A DNA stretch of 64,000 bases from CAWCAL01 sp963695075 (GCA_963695075.1 CAVOFR010000008.1:434001-498000); one strand, 5' to 3'; shown: positions 16,755 to 25,101, numbered from the stretch's first letter. The notes: a model not told the origin generated them from the sequence alone. A program made the numbers and translations.

Positions 16755-18251
16755 TCAACCGTGGCCGGCAGCGGCCCCGTCCTCGCGGCCGGAGATGACG
16801 ACGTCGGCGTAGGCGGCCGAGTGGGTGATCAGTTCGTCGAGATCCACCGGGGGCCGCAACGACAGGAACACCTGATAGCTGAAGAGCCGGGTCGAGACTC
16901 TGATCGCGGCCCGGTTGATGGCGAGGGCGATCCGCGCGAGCGGACCCTTCCCCAGGGCCAGCGGGAACGGCACCGGGAGGCCGAAGCTCTCGTCGATCTG
17001 GAATCCCGCCTGCCGGAACAGCCGCTCGACCGTTCGCTTCGTGAAGAGGCGGGTGTGGGTCATGTCGAGTATGCCGCGCGGTCCGTAGTTGAACTGGCCG
17101 AGGGCGAGCATCACGCGCTGGGCGACGAATGCGACGTTGCCGGTCGAGACCAGCACCTGTCGTACCCCGCGATCACGGCAGAACCCTGCGAGCTGGGCGC
17201 AGAAGTCCTCCGGCGACCGCAGATGCTCGACGATGTCCATGAGGAGCACGACATCGACGTCGTCTTCGAGCAGTGGCATGCCCTCGTCGAGGTTCCAGCG
17301 GATGAACTTGTCGACCGGGCTGGTGTCGATCGGGTCATCGACGTCGACACCGATCACCCGACACCCGCGCCCGCGCAGCATCTCGGCCAGATGACCATCG
17401 GAGCACCCGAGGTCGACGACCGTCGAATGGGGCACCACGCGAGCCATCGCCGCGGTGGTGGGGCTCGGGAAGTCGACCTTCGGTTCGTACAGCCCCACCC
17501 GGCCGGCGACATCGAACTTCCGCTCGTAGAAGAGACCCTTGTCGTGCAGTTTCGAACGCATCGTCTGCGAGACGACGTGCCGGGCGTAGGACAGCCCGTC
17601 GACCCGACACTGTTCGTCGCCGTAGTGGGTGGGGATGGCGATCTCACCGATGCCGATCCCGACGCGCGAACACTGGATGAAGATCTCGGTGTCGAAGTGG
17701 AAGTCGTTCGAGTTGAGGTCGAACGGGATGCGACGGAGGACATCCACGCGGTACGCCCGGAATCCGGAGTGGAACTCGGTCAGATCGGTCTCGAGCAGCC
17801 GATTCTGCAGCCGGGTCAGGATCCGGTTGCCGACGTACTTGTAGCGGGGCATGCCGCCGTCCAGCGCTCCCTTCCGCTGCGAGAAGCGGCTCCCGAACGC
17901 GGCGCCGTGCTCGAGCGCCGTCGTGGCCAGGTCGGCCACCACCTCGGGGGGATACTGCCCGTCACCGTGCACCATGACCGCCACGTCGAACCCCTCGGCG
18001 ATGGCGTACTGGTAGCCCATCTTCTGGTTGCCGCCGTACCCCTGGTTGCGGGGGTTTGCCAGCACCGACCAGCGATACGGGAGATCGGACCGGCCGAGCG
18101 CCCGGCGGGCATATGCGGCGGTCCCGTCCGAGGAAGCGTCGTCGATGACGAGCACCTCGACGTCGAAGTCCTCGTCCAGGTTCCGCGGGATCCGGTCGAT
18201 GACCCATTCGATGTGCCGTGCCGCCTCGAACGCCGGGATGAACAGGAGCAT
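16755..18251 (-). CDS. Family 2 glycosyltransferase fused to a class I methyltransferase
   Basis: About 498 residues. The N-terminal half is a GT-A glycosyltransferase: MLLFIPAFEAA at the start, V-I-D-D-A-S-S-D-G-T, V-H-G-D-G-Q-Y-P-P-E as the metal/nucleotide site (about residues 90-99), and a dolichyl-phosphate-mannose-synthase-like acceptor region. The C-terminal part is a SAM methyltransferase with VVDLGCSDGHLAEML (about 276-290), G-V-D-V-D-D and L-L-M-D-I-V-E-H-L. The fusion suggests sequential transfer and methylation of one sugar on a lipid or cell-surface glycan, which is inferred. Start choice is uncertain: the ATG at 18251 gives the canonical GT2 beginning, while a GTG at 18311 would add 20 residues. 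Neither has a clear ribosome-binding site. Confidence 0.85.
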   Translation of the reverse strand: MLLFIPAFEAARHIEWVIDRIPRNLDEDFDVEVLVIDDASSDGTAAYARRALGRSDLPYRWSVLANPRNQGYGGNQKMGYQYAIAEGFDVAVMVHGDGQYPPEVVADLATTALEHGAAFGSRFSQRKGALDGGMPRYKYVGNRILTRLQNRLLETDLTEFHSGFRAYRVDVLRRIPFDLNSNDFHFDTEIFIQCSRVGIGIGEIAIPTHYGDEQCRVDGLSYARHVVSQTMRSKLHDKGLFYERKFDVAGRVGLYEPKVDFPSPTTAAMARVVPHSTVVDLGCSDGHLAEMLRGRGCRVIGVDVDDPIDTSPVDKFIRWNLDEGMPLLEDDVDVVLLMDIVEHLRSPEDFCAQLAGFCRDRGVRQVLVSTGNVAFVAQRVMLALGQFNYGPRGILDMTHTRLFTKRTVERLFRQAGFQIDESFGLPVPFPLALGKGPLARIALAINRAAIRVSTRLFSYQVFLSLRPPVDLDELITHSAAYADVVISGREDGAAAGHG

Positions 18252-18399
18252 CCGATGTCGCGCCGTCGCCGCTCGGTGGCTCGGCTCACGGGTTCCCACG
18301 GTCTTCGGCACAGCGACCCATCGGCCCCCGCCGCGGACCTCTTGAGGTTTCGGGACCGCCGATGCGCCGCGGGCCGAGCCGAGAGGGCATGATTGGGGA

Positions 18400-18756
18400 G
18401 TGAATCCCAACGACACGCTCACCGAGCGCAGCCCCCGGGTCGTCACCGGCGCCGCTGCCGAGGCGGATCCGGCCACCCGCGCCTTCAGCCTCTCGATCCT
18501 CATCTCCGGTGTTCGCTGCGTCCTCACCTACGTGGTCTTCCCGTGGATCCTCCCCATCATGGGCTTCGCCGGTGGCGTCGGACCGGTCATCGGCTTGGCG
18601 GTGGGCACGATCGCGATCGGCTTCAACCTGGCCAGCATCCGCCGCTTCTGGGTCTCGGACCATCGCTGGAAGTGGCCCATCACCGCGCTGAACACCTCGG
18701 TGATCCTCCTGCTGGTCGTCCTGATCGGCCTCGACCTGGCCGAACTCGCGGCCTGA
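18400..18756 (+). CDS. Small integral membrane protein
   Basis: A 118-residue protein with three likely membrane helices: ILISGVRCVLTYVVFPWIL at about 29-47, GPVIGLAVGTIAIGFNLASI at about 55-75, and ITALNTSVILLLVVLIGLDL at about 92-112. The N-terminus is polar. GTG at 18400 is used, preceded by GGGGAG. It is divergent from the glycosyltransferase fusion and convergent with the metal-transport permease. I do not recognise a characterised family, and no function is assigned. Confidence 0.75.
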   Translation: MNPNDTLTERSPRVVTGAAAEADPATRAFSLSILISGVRCVLTYVVFPWILPIMGFAGGVGPVIGLAVGTIAIGFNLASIRRFWVSDHRWKWPITALNTSVILLLVVLIGLDLAELAA

Positions 18757-18798
18757 GAGCTCACTTCCGGGTTCTGAGGCCGCAAGTTCGCCGCTGGT

Positions 18799-19671
18799 TC
18801 AGGTTGCCCCGGACCGGATGGCCACGAGAAGAGCTCGCCGAATCGCCGCAACGGTGAGCAGGGACAGGAAGATCACGACCGAGACGAGCGCCATCGTCGC
18901 GCTGGCAGCCGTGTCGTTGTGATAGCTGATCAGCAGTCCGCAGATCACCGACACCGCACCCAGTCCGACCGCGGTGAGCATGATGATCGGCACACGCCTC
19001 GCCACCAGCGTGGCCCCGGCGGCGGGAGCGACGAGGAAGGCGAAGACCAGCAGGCTCCCCACCGCCTCGAAGGACGTCACGATCGCCACGGTGAGCAGCA
19101 CGAGGAGCATGGCGTGGGCCAGCCGGGGCCTCAGTCCCAGCAGTCGGGCCTGTGCCTCGCTGAACGTACTCACCAGGAAGGCTCGATAGAACACGGCGAC
19201 GCCGCCGAGGGCCGCGGCCGACGCCACCGTCATACGGACCAGGTCGGTGTCATCCACGCCGGTGATCGATCCGAACAGGAATCGGTTGAGGTCACCGGAC
19301 CCGCCCGCGGCCTCGGTCGACATGATCACGACGGCCAGCGCGAGGAATCCGACGAAGAGGACGCCGATCGACGTGTCATCGGGGAGCGGCGAGTGGGACC
19401 GGACGATGCTGATGCCGATGACCATAAGCAGGGCGGCAGCGAATGCTCCGAGCGTCGTGCTCCATCCCATCACGAAGGCGATGGCGATTCCGGGGAGCAC
19501 ACCGTGGGCGAGGGCGTCTCCCAGGAAGCTCATGCCCCGCAGTACGACCCAGGTGCCGACGACCGATGTGCACACGACGACCAGGAGTCCGGCGAGCAGC
19601 GCCCGCTGCATGAACTCGTTGTCGGCGAACGGCTCGACCCACCACGTCCAGGGATCGGTCAGGAACTCCAC
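18799..19671 (-). CDS. znuB: Zinc/manganese ABC transporter permease
   Basis: A 290-residue permease of the ABC-3 family (ZnuB/MntB/PsaC type) with about eight membrane helices. Typical family segments are V-V-G-T-W-V-V-L-R-G-M-S-F-L-G-D-A-L-A-H (about 36-55), the conserved G-D-A-x-x-H-x-V-L-P-G motif, and later F-E-A-V-G-S-L-L-V-F-A-F-L-V-A-P-A-A. The permease imports Zn(II) or Mn(II) delivered by the binding protein encoded immediately upstream; the gap is 9 bases with a GTG start. The usual ATP-binding gene is missing: upstream of the binding protein is an unrelated enzyme, and downstream is a convergent gene. Confidence 0.93.
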   Translation of the reverse strand: MEFLTDPWTWWVEPFADNEFMQRALLAGLLVVVCTSVVGTWVVLRGMSFLGDALAHGVLPGIAIAFVMGWSTTLGAFAAALLMVIGISIVRSHSPLPDDTSIGVLFVGFLALAVVIMSTEAAGGSGDLNRFLFGSITGVDDTDLVRMTVASAAALGGVAVFYRAFLVSTFSEAQARLLGLRPRLAHAMLLVLLTVAIVTSFEAVGSLLVFAFLVAPAAGATLVARRVPIIMLTAVGLGAVSVICGLLISYHNDTAASATMALVSVVIFLSLLTVAAIRRALLVAIRSGAT

Positions 19672-19680
19672 GTCCGGACG

Positions 19681-20607
19681 CTACCGGAGGGCGTCGGTGA
19701 TCACGTCGGTTGTGCCGTCCAGCAGGGCGAGGTAGGTCTCCCACTCCCCGAGGCCGGCCGTGGAGAGCTCGATCACGGTTGCATTCCCCACCCGCCGGGC
19801 GAGCGCCTCGGCATCGTCAGCCGCCTGGTGTTCCTCGGAGAAGATGACCGCCACCCCGTTGGCGGCCATGTCCTCGGCCAGGGCCTCGAGCGCGGCGGGA
19901 TTGGTCTCGGCCAACCCCGATGGCGACGGTAGGACCGTTCCCACGACCTCGAAGCCGTACCGGTCGGCGAAGTAGCCCAGTGAGTCATGATTGGTTACGA
20001 GTACCCGTCGCACCTCCGGCACGGCCTCGACCCGATCGAGAATCGAGGCGTCGAGCTCATCGAGACGGGCCCGATAGTCGTCGATGCACCCCTCGATGAC
20101 AGACCGCTCGATGCCCGTCGCCGCGACGATCTCCTCGCCCAGCGGGGCCAGGAGCGCTCCGACCCGCGCCGGATCGAACCAGACGTGGGGGTCGAGCGAT
20201 CCGTGTTCCTCGTCGTCATGGCCTCCCGTCGCGTACGGCAGCGGGTCGGCCAGCTCTCCGACCGACACGACGGCGACTCCGTCGGAAGCTGCGGCTTCGA
20301 GCGAGTCCTCCATCGCCTCCTCCAACCCGAGTCCGTTGGCGATGACGAGGTCGGCTCCCTCCAGCCGAGCGCGGTCGGACAGCGAGAGCTCGTAGCGGTG
20401 CGGGTCGCTGCCGTCGGCCATGATGACGTCGACGCGGGCCGACCCGTCGCAGACGAGGTTGGACACGACGTCGGCCCAGATGCTGGTGGTGGCGACGATC
20501 GTCGGACGATCGTCGCCGGCCGCTTCGTCGTCGGACGAATCGGACGCGCATGCGGCGAGGGCCAACGACAGTACGGCGACCAACACCCACCACTGCCTCG
20601 TCGTCAT
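19681..20607 (-). CDS. znuA: Zinc/manganese ABC transporter substrate-binding lipoprotein
   Basis: A 308-residue cluster A-I binding protein. The signal peptide ends in a lipobox L-A-A-C (Cys at about residue 20), so it is anchored to the outer face of the membrane. Metal ligands appear as S-D-P-H-R-Y-E (about 67-73), S-L-D-P-H-V-W-F-D-P (about 136-145) and V-T-N-H-D-S-L-G-Y-F (about 204-213). A short acidic His stretch G-G-H-D-D-E-E-H-G lies between the first two, as in zinc-type ZnuA proteins. The gene precedes the permease by 9 bases. I see no Zur-type operator upstream. Zn is favoured over Mn because of the His-rich loop. Confidence 0.93.
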   Translation of the reverse strand: MTTRQWWVLVAVLSLALAACASDSSDDEAAGDDRPTIVATTSIWADVVSNLVCDGSARVDVIMADGSDPHRYELSLSDRARLEGADLVIANGLGLEEAMEDSLEAAASDGVAVVSVGELADPLPYATGGHDDEEHGSLDPHVWFDPARVGALLAPLGEEIVAATGIERSVIEGCIDDYRARLDELDASILDRVEAVPEVRRVLVTNHDSLGYFADRYGFEVVGTVLPSPSGLAETNPAALEALAEDMAANGVAVIFSEEHQAADDAEALARRVGNATVIELSTAGLGEWETYLALLDGTTDVITDALR

Positions 20608-20703
20608 CGCCCAGGCCTCCAGATCTCGTCTCGCAAGGGGCGCACATTCTCGCCGATCGATCGAGCACTTCCTCGCGCGGCCAGGTCGGGTCCCCTAGAG
20701 GAG

Positions 20704-20861
20704 TGGTTCCAAGGGGTTGGGCGCCTGATCACAGAAACCGAGCGCGCCGCGCTCCCCTCTCGCCGAAATCTGGTCCCTCACCGTCGGTAGCCGACGGCTA
20801 CGACCACCCGGTTCGACACCGCACTGGTCGCCACGAGCGCGCCAACGACCCCTTGGAACCA
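20704..20861. repeat. Intergenic element bounded by a 14-bp inverted repeat and containing a REP-like word
   Basis: TGGTTCCAAGGGGT (20704-20717) and ACCCCTTGGAACCA (20848-20861) are perfect inverted copies, with GGCGC/GCGCC just inside. Between them are a 7-bp hairpin GAGCGCG-c-CGCGCTC and, at 20765-20787, a 23-base word beginning GAAATCTGGTCC. That word runs into the hairpin CCGTCGG-tag-CCGACGG. The same 23 bases occur in reverse at 43201-43223. The element sits between two leftward genes, the E1 dehydrogenase and znuA, and contains no coding frame. It may be a terminator pair or a small non-autonomous repeat. Confidence 0.65.
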
Positions 20862-20866
20862 ACCAT

Positions 20867-22918
20867 CTATGCCACGCAGGCCCGAGCTCGCTCGACGATC
20901 TGTTGTTCGCCCACCAGGACGTATCGAGCGGCGGGGCCGAGTGGAACGAACGAGTCCTCGCCGACCACACGCTCGATCCGGCCGGTGAACCCCCCGGTCA
21001 CGAGTGCCGTGATGATGCCCTCGGCGACACCGGCCGTCGGTCGGGTCTCGTCGACCACGAGAACCCGACCCGTCACCTCGGCCTCGGCGAGCAGATCGTC
21101 GACAGGGAGCGGGGCGAGCCACCGGAGGTCGACCACGCGGGCCGCGATACCCATCGTGGCCAAGGAGCGCTGCGCCCGCAGACTGAAGTACAGACCGTTG
21201 GCCCACGACACGATCGTGAGGTCGCCGCCCTCACCGTGGGTTCTGGCCCTCCCCAGCGGTACGTGGGGCTCGTGAGGGCTCGAACGCCACAGCCCGTCAT
21301 CCGGCTGGTGCAGGTCGGCCGTGTGGTAGAGAGCGATCGGTTCGAGGAAGACGCACACCGCCCCGTCGGCGTCGGCTGCGGCGAGGCAGGTCTCGAGCAT
21401 CGGCCCCGCATCGGACGGGTGCGCCGGTGAGGCGATCACCACGCCGGGGATGTCTCGCAGAGCAGCCACCGAGTTCTCGTTGTGGAAGTGCCCGCCGAAC
21501 CCGCGCTGGTAGGCGTACGCGGCGATGCGTACCACCATGGGATTGCGGTACCGACCCTCGGAGAAGAACGACAGCGTGGCCGCCTCACCCCGCAGCTGGT
21601 CCACGGCGTTGTGGAGGTAGGCCAGGTACTGGATCTCGGGCACCGGCAGGAAACCGTTCAGACCGCTGCCGAGCGCAAGGCCCAGGATCGACTGCTCGTC
21701 GAGCAGCGTGTCGAAGACCTGCCGGGAGCCGTGGAGTTCCTCGAGCCCACGCGTGACCCCGTACACGCCACCCTTGCGGGCGACGTCCTGGCCGAAGACG
21801 AGCACGTGGGGGTGGGCGGTGAGCACCCGGCCGAGGGTGCGATTGATCGTCTGGGCGAGCGTCAGGAAGCCCGCCGGGGATCGGTCGGGCGCGTCCCGGA
21901 AAGACGCCACCGCTTGGGTGATCCGCTCAGGGCTCCGGGGCGCGAGCGGGGCGGTGATCTCTCCGGCGGATTCGAGCTGACGCTCCTCCATCAGCCCTTC
22001 GGCACACTCACGAATGGCCTCCCGTTCGTCGAGATACCACGCAGCCAGGTCGACCGGTCGCGCCTCGCCGGTTTCCACCAGCAGCCGGGCCGTGCCGGCG
22101 ATCGGGTCCCTGGCGAGATCCGACCGTAGATCGCTGGCGTCCCGGTAGGCCGTTTCGACATCGCTGCCGGCGTGACCGAGGAAACGAACCGTCCGCAGGT
22201 GCAGGAAGCCTGCCCGGCCATCGGCCCTGATCCGGTCGACCAGGGAAGTCGTCGCGTCCATCACGTCGACCGGGTCCGCGCCGTCCGCCGATGCCCAGAG
22301 GAATCCGGGTCGATCTCGGGTCGACCGTCGGATCCACCCGGCCGGTGTCGGCGTGCTGATCCCGAGCCCGTTGTCCTCGCACACGAAGAGCACCGGGCAT
22401 CGCTCACCTCGATGGATCCGATGAGCCGTCCAGTTCAGCGCTCCCTGCACGGTCGAGTGATTGAGCGAGGCGTCGCCGAAGCTGCAGACGACCACCGAGT
22501 CGTCGGGCCATGCGAGCGTCTCGCCCTCGGCCCGCCGCGTGAAGCTCGCCGCCAGACCCACCGCCCGGGGCAGATGGGAACCGACGGTCGATGTCTGGGG
22601 AATCACACTCAGATCGGCGCTCCCGAACACCTTGTGGCGTCCGCCCGCTATCGGATCCGAAGCGAGTGCCAGGATGCCGCGCAGGATGTCGCCGACCGGG
22701 TCGGCATCCAGTGCCTGCGCAGCCCGTGCGAGGTAGAAACCACCGGACCGGTAGTGCAGCAGGGCCGGGTCGGTCGGTCGAAGCGCCAGCGCCACGGCTC
22801 CGTTGCTCTCGTGGCCGGCGGAGCTGATCGTGTAGTACCCGCGTCCGGACCGGCGCATCCACCGGGCGACGTGGTCGACCAGCCGACTGCGTATCTGCGC
22901 TTCGAACAGCGTCTCCAT
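20867..22918 (-). CDS. Fused alpha/beta E1 subunit of a 2-oxoacid (branched-chain type) dehydrogenase
   Basis: A protein of at least 683 residues. The alpha half carries S-A-G-H-E, L-H-Y-R-S-G-G-F-Y, and the thiamine-diphosphate motif F-G-D-A-S-L-N-H-S-T... through C-E-D-N-G-L-G-I-S (about 147-190). The beta half begins near residue 355 with V-F-G-Q-D-V-A-R-K-G-G-V-Y-G-V and ends with the transketolase C-terminal domain (V-V-D-E-T-R-P-T-A-G). E1 decarboxylates a 2-oxoacid and passes the acyl group to lipoyl-E2; no E2 or E3 gene is nearby. The ATG at 22918 is conservative. The frame remains open and coding-like for another 38 codons up to a TGA at 23033-23035, but no ATG, GTG or TTG occurs there. 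Confidence 0.9.
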   Translation of the reverse strand: METLFEAQIRSRLVDHVARWMRRSGRGYYTISSAGHESNGAVALALRPTDPALLHYRSGGFYLARAAQALDADPVGDILRGILALASDPIAGGRHKVFGSADLSVIPQTSTVGSHLPRAVGLAASFTRRAEGETLAWPDDSVVVCSFGDASLNHSTVQGALNWTAHRIHRGERCPVLFVCEDNGLGISTPTPAGWIRRSTRDRPGFLWASADGADPVDVMDATTSLVDRIRADGRAGFLHLRTVRFLGHAGSDVETAYRDASDLRSDLARDPIAGTARLLVETGEARPVDLAAWYLDEREAIRECAEGLMEERQLESAGEITAPLAPRSPERITQAVASFRDAPDRSPAGFLTLAQTINRTLGRVLTAHPHVLVFGQDVARKGGVYGVTRGLEELHGSRQVFDTLLDEQSILGLALGSGLNGFLPVPEIQYLAYLHNAVDQLRGEAATLSFFSEGRYRNPMVVRIAAYAYQRGFGGHFHNENSVAALRDIPGVVIASPAHPSDAGPMLETCLAAADADGAVCVFLEPIALYHTADLHQPDDGLWRSSPHEPHVPLGRARTHGEGGDLTIVSWANGLYFSLRAQRSLATMGIAARVVDLRWLAPLPVDDLLAEAEVTGRVLVVDETRPTAGVAEGIITALVTGGFTGRIERVVGEDSFVPLGPAARYVLVGEQQIVERARACVA

Positions 22919-23023
22919 CCCGAGTGGATCGAGGTCGGTCGACGGCCACGGTCGGGAACCAGGCTCGGACGTGAGGATGCGATCGAGCAGCGCCTGTTCG
23001 AGCGGATCGAGGTCATCGGGTAG

Positions 23024-23079
23024 ATCGATGGCTCACTCTTGCGCCCGGCCGTCGACGACGCAACAGTGAAGCCATCGAT
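23024..23079. promoter_or_regulatory. Symmetric divergent 5' region of the E1 and hydrolase genes
   Basis: ATCGATGGCTCACT (23024-23037) faces AGTGAAGCCATCGAT (23065-23079) as an inverted repeat with one inserted base and a 27-base centre. Each arm lies at the 5' end of one of two divergent coding frames, in which no standard start codon is visible. It could be a regulator site shared by both genes and could include both start regions. Confidence 0.4.
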
Positions 23080-24042
23080 ACGACCGACACCTCCGAGGAA
23101 CCACGGCCGGTCCTGGTCATCCACGGCGTCGCGAACCGGGACCAGTCCGCTTTCGAGGAGGAGGTGGCCACGCTGAGTGCGGCGTTGGGACCCCGAGTGC
23201 GGCTCGTGCCGATCTACTGGGGAGGCTTCGCCCGCCAGGCCGAGTCGGTGGACAGGGTCCTCCCCTACCTCGACTGGGCGTCACCCGCGGCGGAGTCTGA
23301 CGCGAACGCCGCCTCCACCGGAACATTGCGCACGGCAATCGCCGAGCGCGACATGACCGAATTGCTCGGCACCGTCGCCAGCAGCTGGAAGCGCCGGAGC
23401 GCCGGATCGCGCCGGAAGCTCCTCGGCGTCTTCTACGCCATGATCCGGCATCAGTACCTGCGGGCGTCGGCCCAATTCACCGGGGACCTCATCCTCTACC
23501 AGAGGCGAAAGTCCGAGCTCCACGCCGTCATCTGGGAAGCCATCATGCGAGACGCACCCGGCTACGGCCTGAAGGAACGACCGGTCGACGTCATCGCCCA
23601 CTCGCTGGGTTCGACGATGGTGTTCGATCTCGCCGTCGCCGGTCATCCGGCCCTCCACATCGACCACCTCATCACCTGTGCGAGCCAGACCGCGTTCTTC
23701 CATGTGATCGGCGCATCCCCGTCACCGCTCGACCGAGCCGACCCCGACGAGCCCGCGGTCCTACCACCGACGATCGGGTCGTGGTCGAATCACTTCGTTC
23801 CCCTGGATCCCTGGGCCTTCCTGGCCGCTCCGGCCTTCCAGCTGCACGACGGCACAAAGCCCGAGGACATCGAGGTCTACGCCGGCGAGCGGAGCGATCG
23901 GATCCTCACCCACGCCGCATCCCACTACTGGACCCACCCGGTCGTGCTCCGGACCATCCGGCGCGACCTCGATCTGCCGGAACCGCTTAGCCTGCCACCG
24001 ACGAAGACTCTCGACACCGAGGAAGGGGGTGCAACCCGATGA
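23074..24042 (+). CDS. Alpha/beta hydrolase-type protein, cotranscribed with selD
   Basis: About 322 residues. The frame contains V-L-V-I-H-G-V near its N-terminus, the first core strand and oxyanion-hole loop of the fold. The nucleophile elbow I-A-H-S-L-G-S-T (GxSxG variant A-H-S-L-G) lies in the middle, and a late THAASHYWTHP could provide the catalytic His. Because VLVIHG is upstream of the first standard start (GTG at 23164), coding must begin earlier. Only non-standard codons are available, and the ATC at 23074 is given as a provisional start. The stop overlaps the selD ATG (ATGA), so the two genes are coupled. Lipase or esterase activity is likely; the substrate is unknown. Confidence 0.7.
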   Translation: MDTTDTSEEPRPVLVIHGVANRDQSAFEEEVATLSAALGPRVRLVPIYWGGFARQAESVDRVLPYLDWASPAAESDANAASTGTLRTAIAERDMTELLGTVASSWKRRSAGSRRKLLGVFYAMIRHQYLRASAQFTGDLILYQRRKSELHAVIWEAIMRDAPGYGLKERPVDVIAHSLGSTMVFDLAVAGHPALHIDHLITCASQTAFFHVIGASPSPLDRADPDEPAVLPPTIGSWSNHFVPLDPWAFLAAPAFQLHDGTKPEDIEVYAGERSDRILTHAASHYWTHPVVLRTIRRDLDLPEPLSLPPTKTLDTEEGGATR

Positions 24043-25088
24043 GCGAGCCCGGGAATACCGCGACGATGCGGCTCACACAGTTCAGCCACGGAGCCGGCTG
24101 AGGATGCAAGCTCGCTCCGGGCGAGCTGGCGCACGTCGTGCGCCGCATCACAACCGAGGGGCCGGCCGAACTGCTGGTCGGCGCCGCCACGGGTGACGAC
24201 GCCGCGGTCTGGAGGCTCGACGCCGATCGGGCGCTGATCTCGACCGCTGACTTCATCACACCGGTCGTCGATGACGCGCGCACCTGGGGACGGGTCGCTG
24301 CGACCAACGCCGTCTCGGACGTGTACGCCATGGGCGGCCGACCCCTCTTCGCTCTGAACCTGGTCGGCTGGAACACCGACGTCCTCTCGAACGAGCTCCT
24401 CGGCGAGCTCCTCCTTGGTGGGCAGGATGTCGCGAAGGCCGCGGGGTTCACGATCGCCGGCGGCCACACGATCGACGATCCCGAGCCCAAGTACGGCCTC
24501 AGCGTCACCGGCGAGGTCCATCCCGACCGCATCCTGACCAACGCCGGACTCCGAGCTGGCCAGGACCTCATCCTCACCAAGCCGCTGGGTGTCGGCATCA
24601 TCACCACCGCGATCAAGGCCGCTTCGGTCGGCGAGGAGTCCATCGACGCCGCTGTCGCGTCCATGACCCGGCTCAACGACGTGGCGTCGACCATCGCTCT
24701 CGACGCGGGCGCGACCGGGTGCACCGATGTCACCGGCTTCGGTCTGCTCGGCCACCTCGGCCGGATGAGCCTCGAATCCGGGGTACGGGCCTTCGTGGAG
24801 GTCGAGTCCGTCCCGCTCCTACCCGGAGCCAGGGAGCTCGCCGCCGACGGTGTCGTCCCGGGCGGGAGTCGCCGGAACCTCGCGTGGGGGGAGTCACTCC
24901 TCGACACCGGTGGCCACGACGAGATCACCCAACTGCTAGTCGCCGACGCACAGACCTCGGGCGGCCTCGTGTTCGGGGTAGACCCCGACGAGACCGCCCG
25001 AGCGCTGTCCGCGCTGGGCGAGTCAGGCCACACCGCCGCCAACATCGGCCGAACGACCGACGACCCGGCGGGCCTGACCCTGTGCTGA
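24039..25088 (+). CDS. selD: Selenide, water dikinase (selenophosphate synthase), selenocysteine-containing
   Basis: Read through the in-frame TGA at 24099-24101, the gene encodes 349 residues and starts by ATGA overlap with the hydrolase. Around the TGA the protein reads F-S-H-G-A-G-U-G-C-K-L-A-P. In E. coli SelD the matching text is Y-S-H-G-A-G-C-G-C-K, whose first Cys (Cys17) is catalytic, so TGA falls exactly on that residue (position 21 here). The rest is complete: GDDAAV, STADFITPVVDD, GRVAATNAVSDVYAMGG, AGGHTIDDPEPKYGL, TDVTGFGLLGHL and DAQTSGGL. SelD makes selenophosphate from selenide and ATP, for selenocysteine and selenouridine synthesis. A caller that stops at TGA would give a truncated start at 24138. 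selA, selB and selC are not in this window. Confidence 0.95.
24109..24127 (+). promoter_or_regulatory. Candidate bacterial SECIS hairpin in selD
   Basis: AGCTCGC, loop TCCGG, GCGAGCT form a perfect 7-bp stem beginning 7 bases after the TGA. Bacterial SECIS elements lie inside the coding sequence immediately downstream of the Sec codon and present a small apical loop to SelB. Position and stem fit. The loop sequence varies between lineages, so the match is structural only. Confidence 0.65.
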
Positions 25089-25101
25089 GCGCCGCTCGGC
25101 T

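Noticed and set aside
15355..16812. Long + strand open frame (485 codons) over the phosphofructokinase
   Set aside because: Its content mirrors codon bias of the real leftward gene; no family features.
20867..22918. In-frame TGA upstream of the E1 gene considered as a second Sec codon
   Set aside because: Sequence before the TGA has no E1 character, no start codon and no hairpin at SECIS distance.
24102..24138. Treating the TGA in selD as a nonsense mutation with a new start at 24138
   Set aside because: The residues before and after the TGA match SelD exactly, the catalytic position falls on the TGA and a hairpin follows. A truncated protein would lack its active site.
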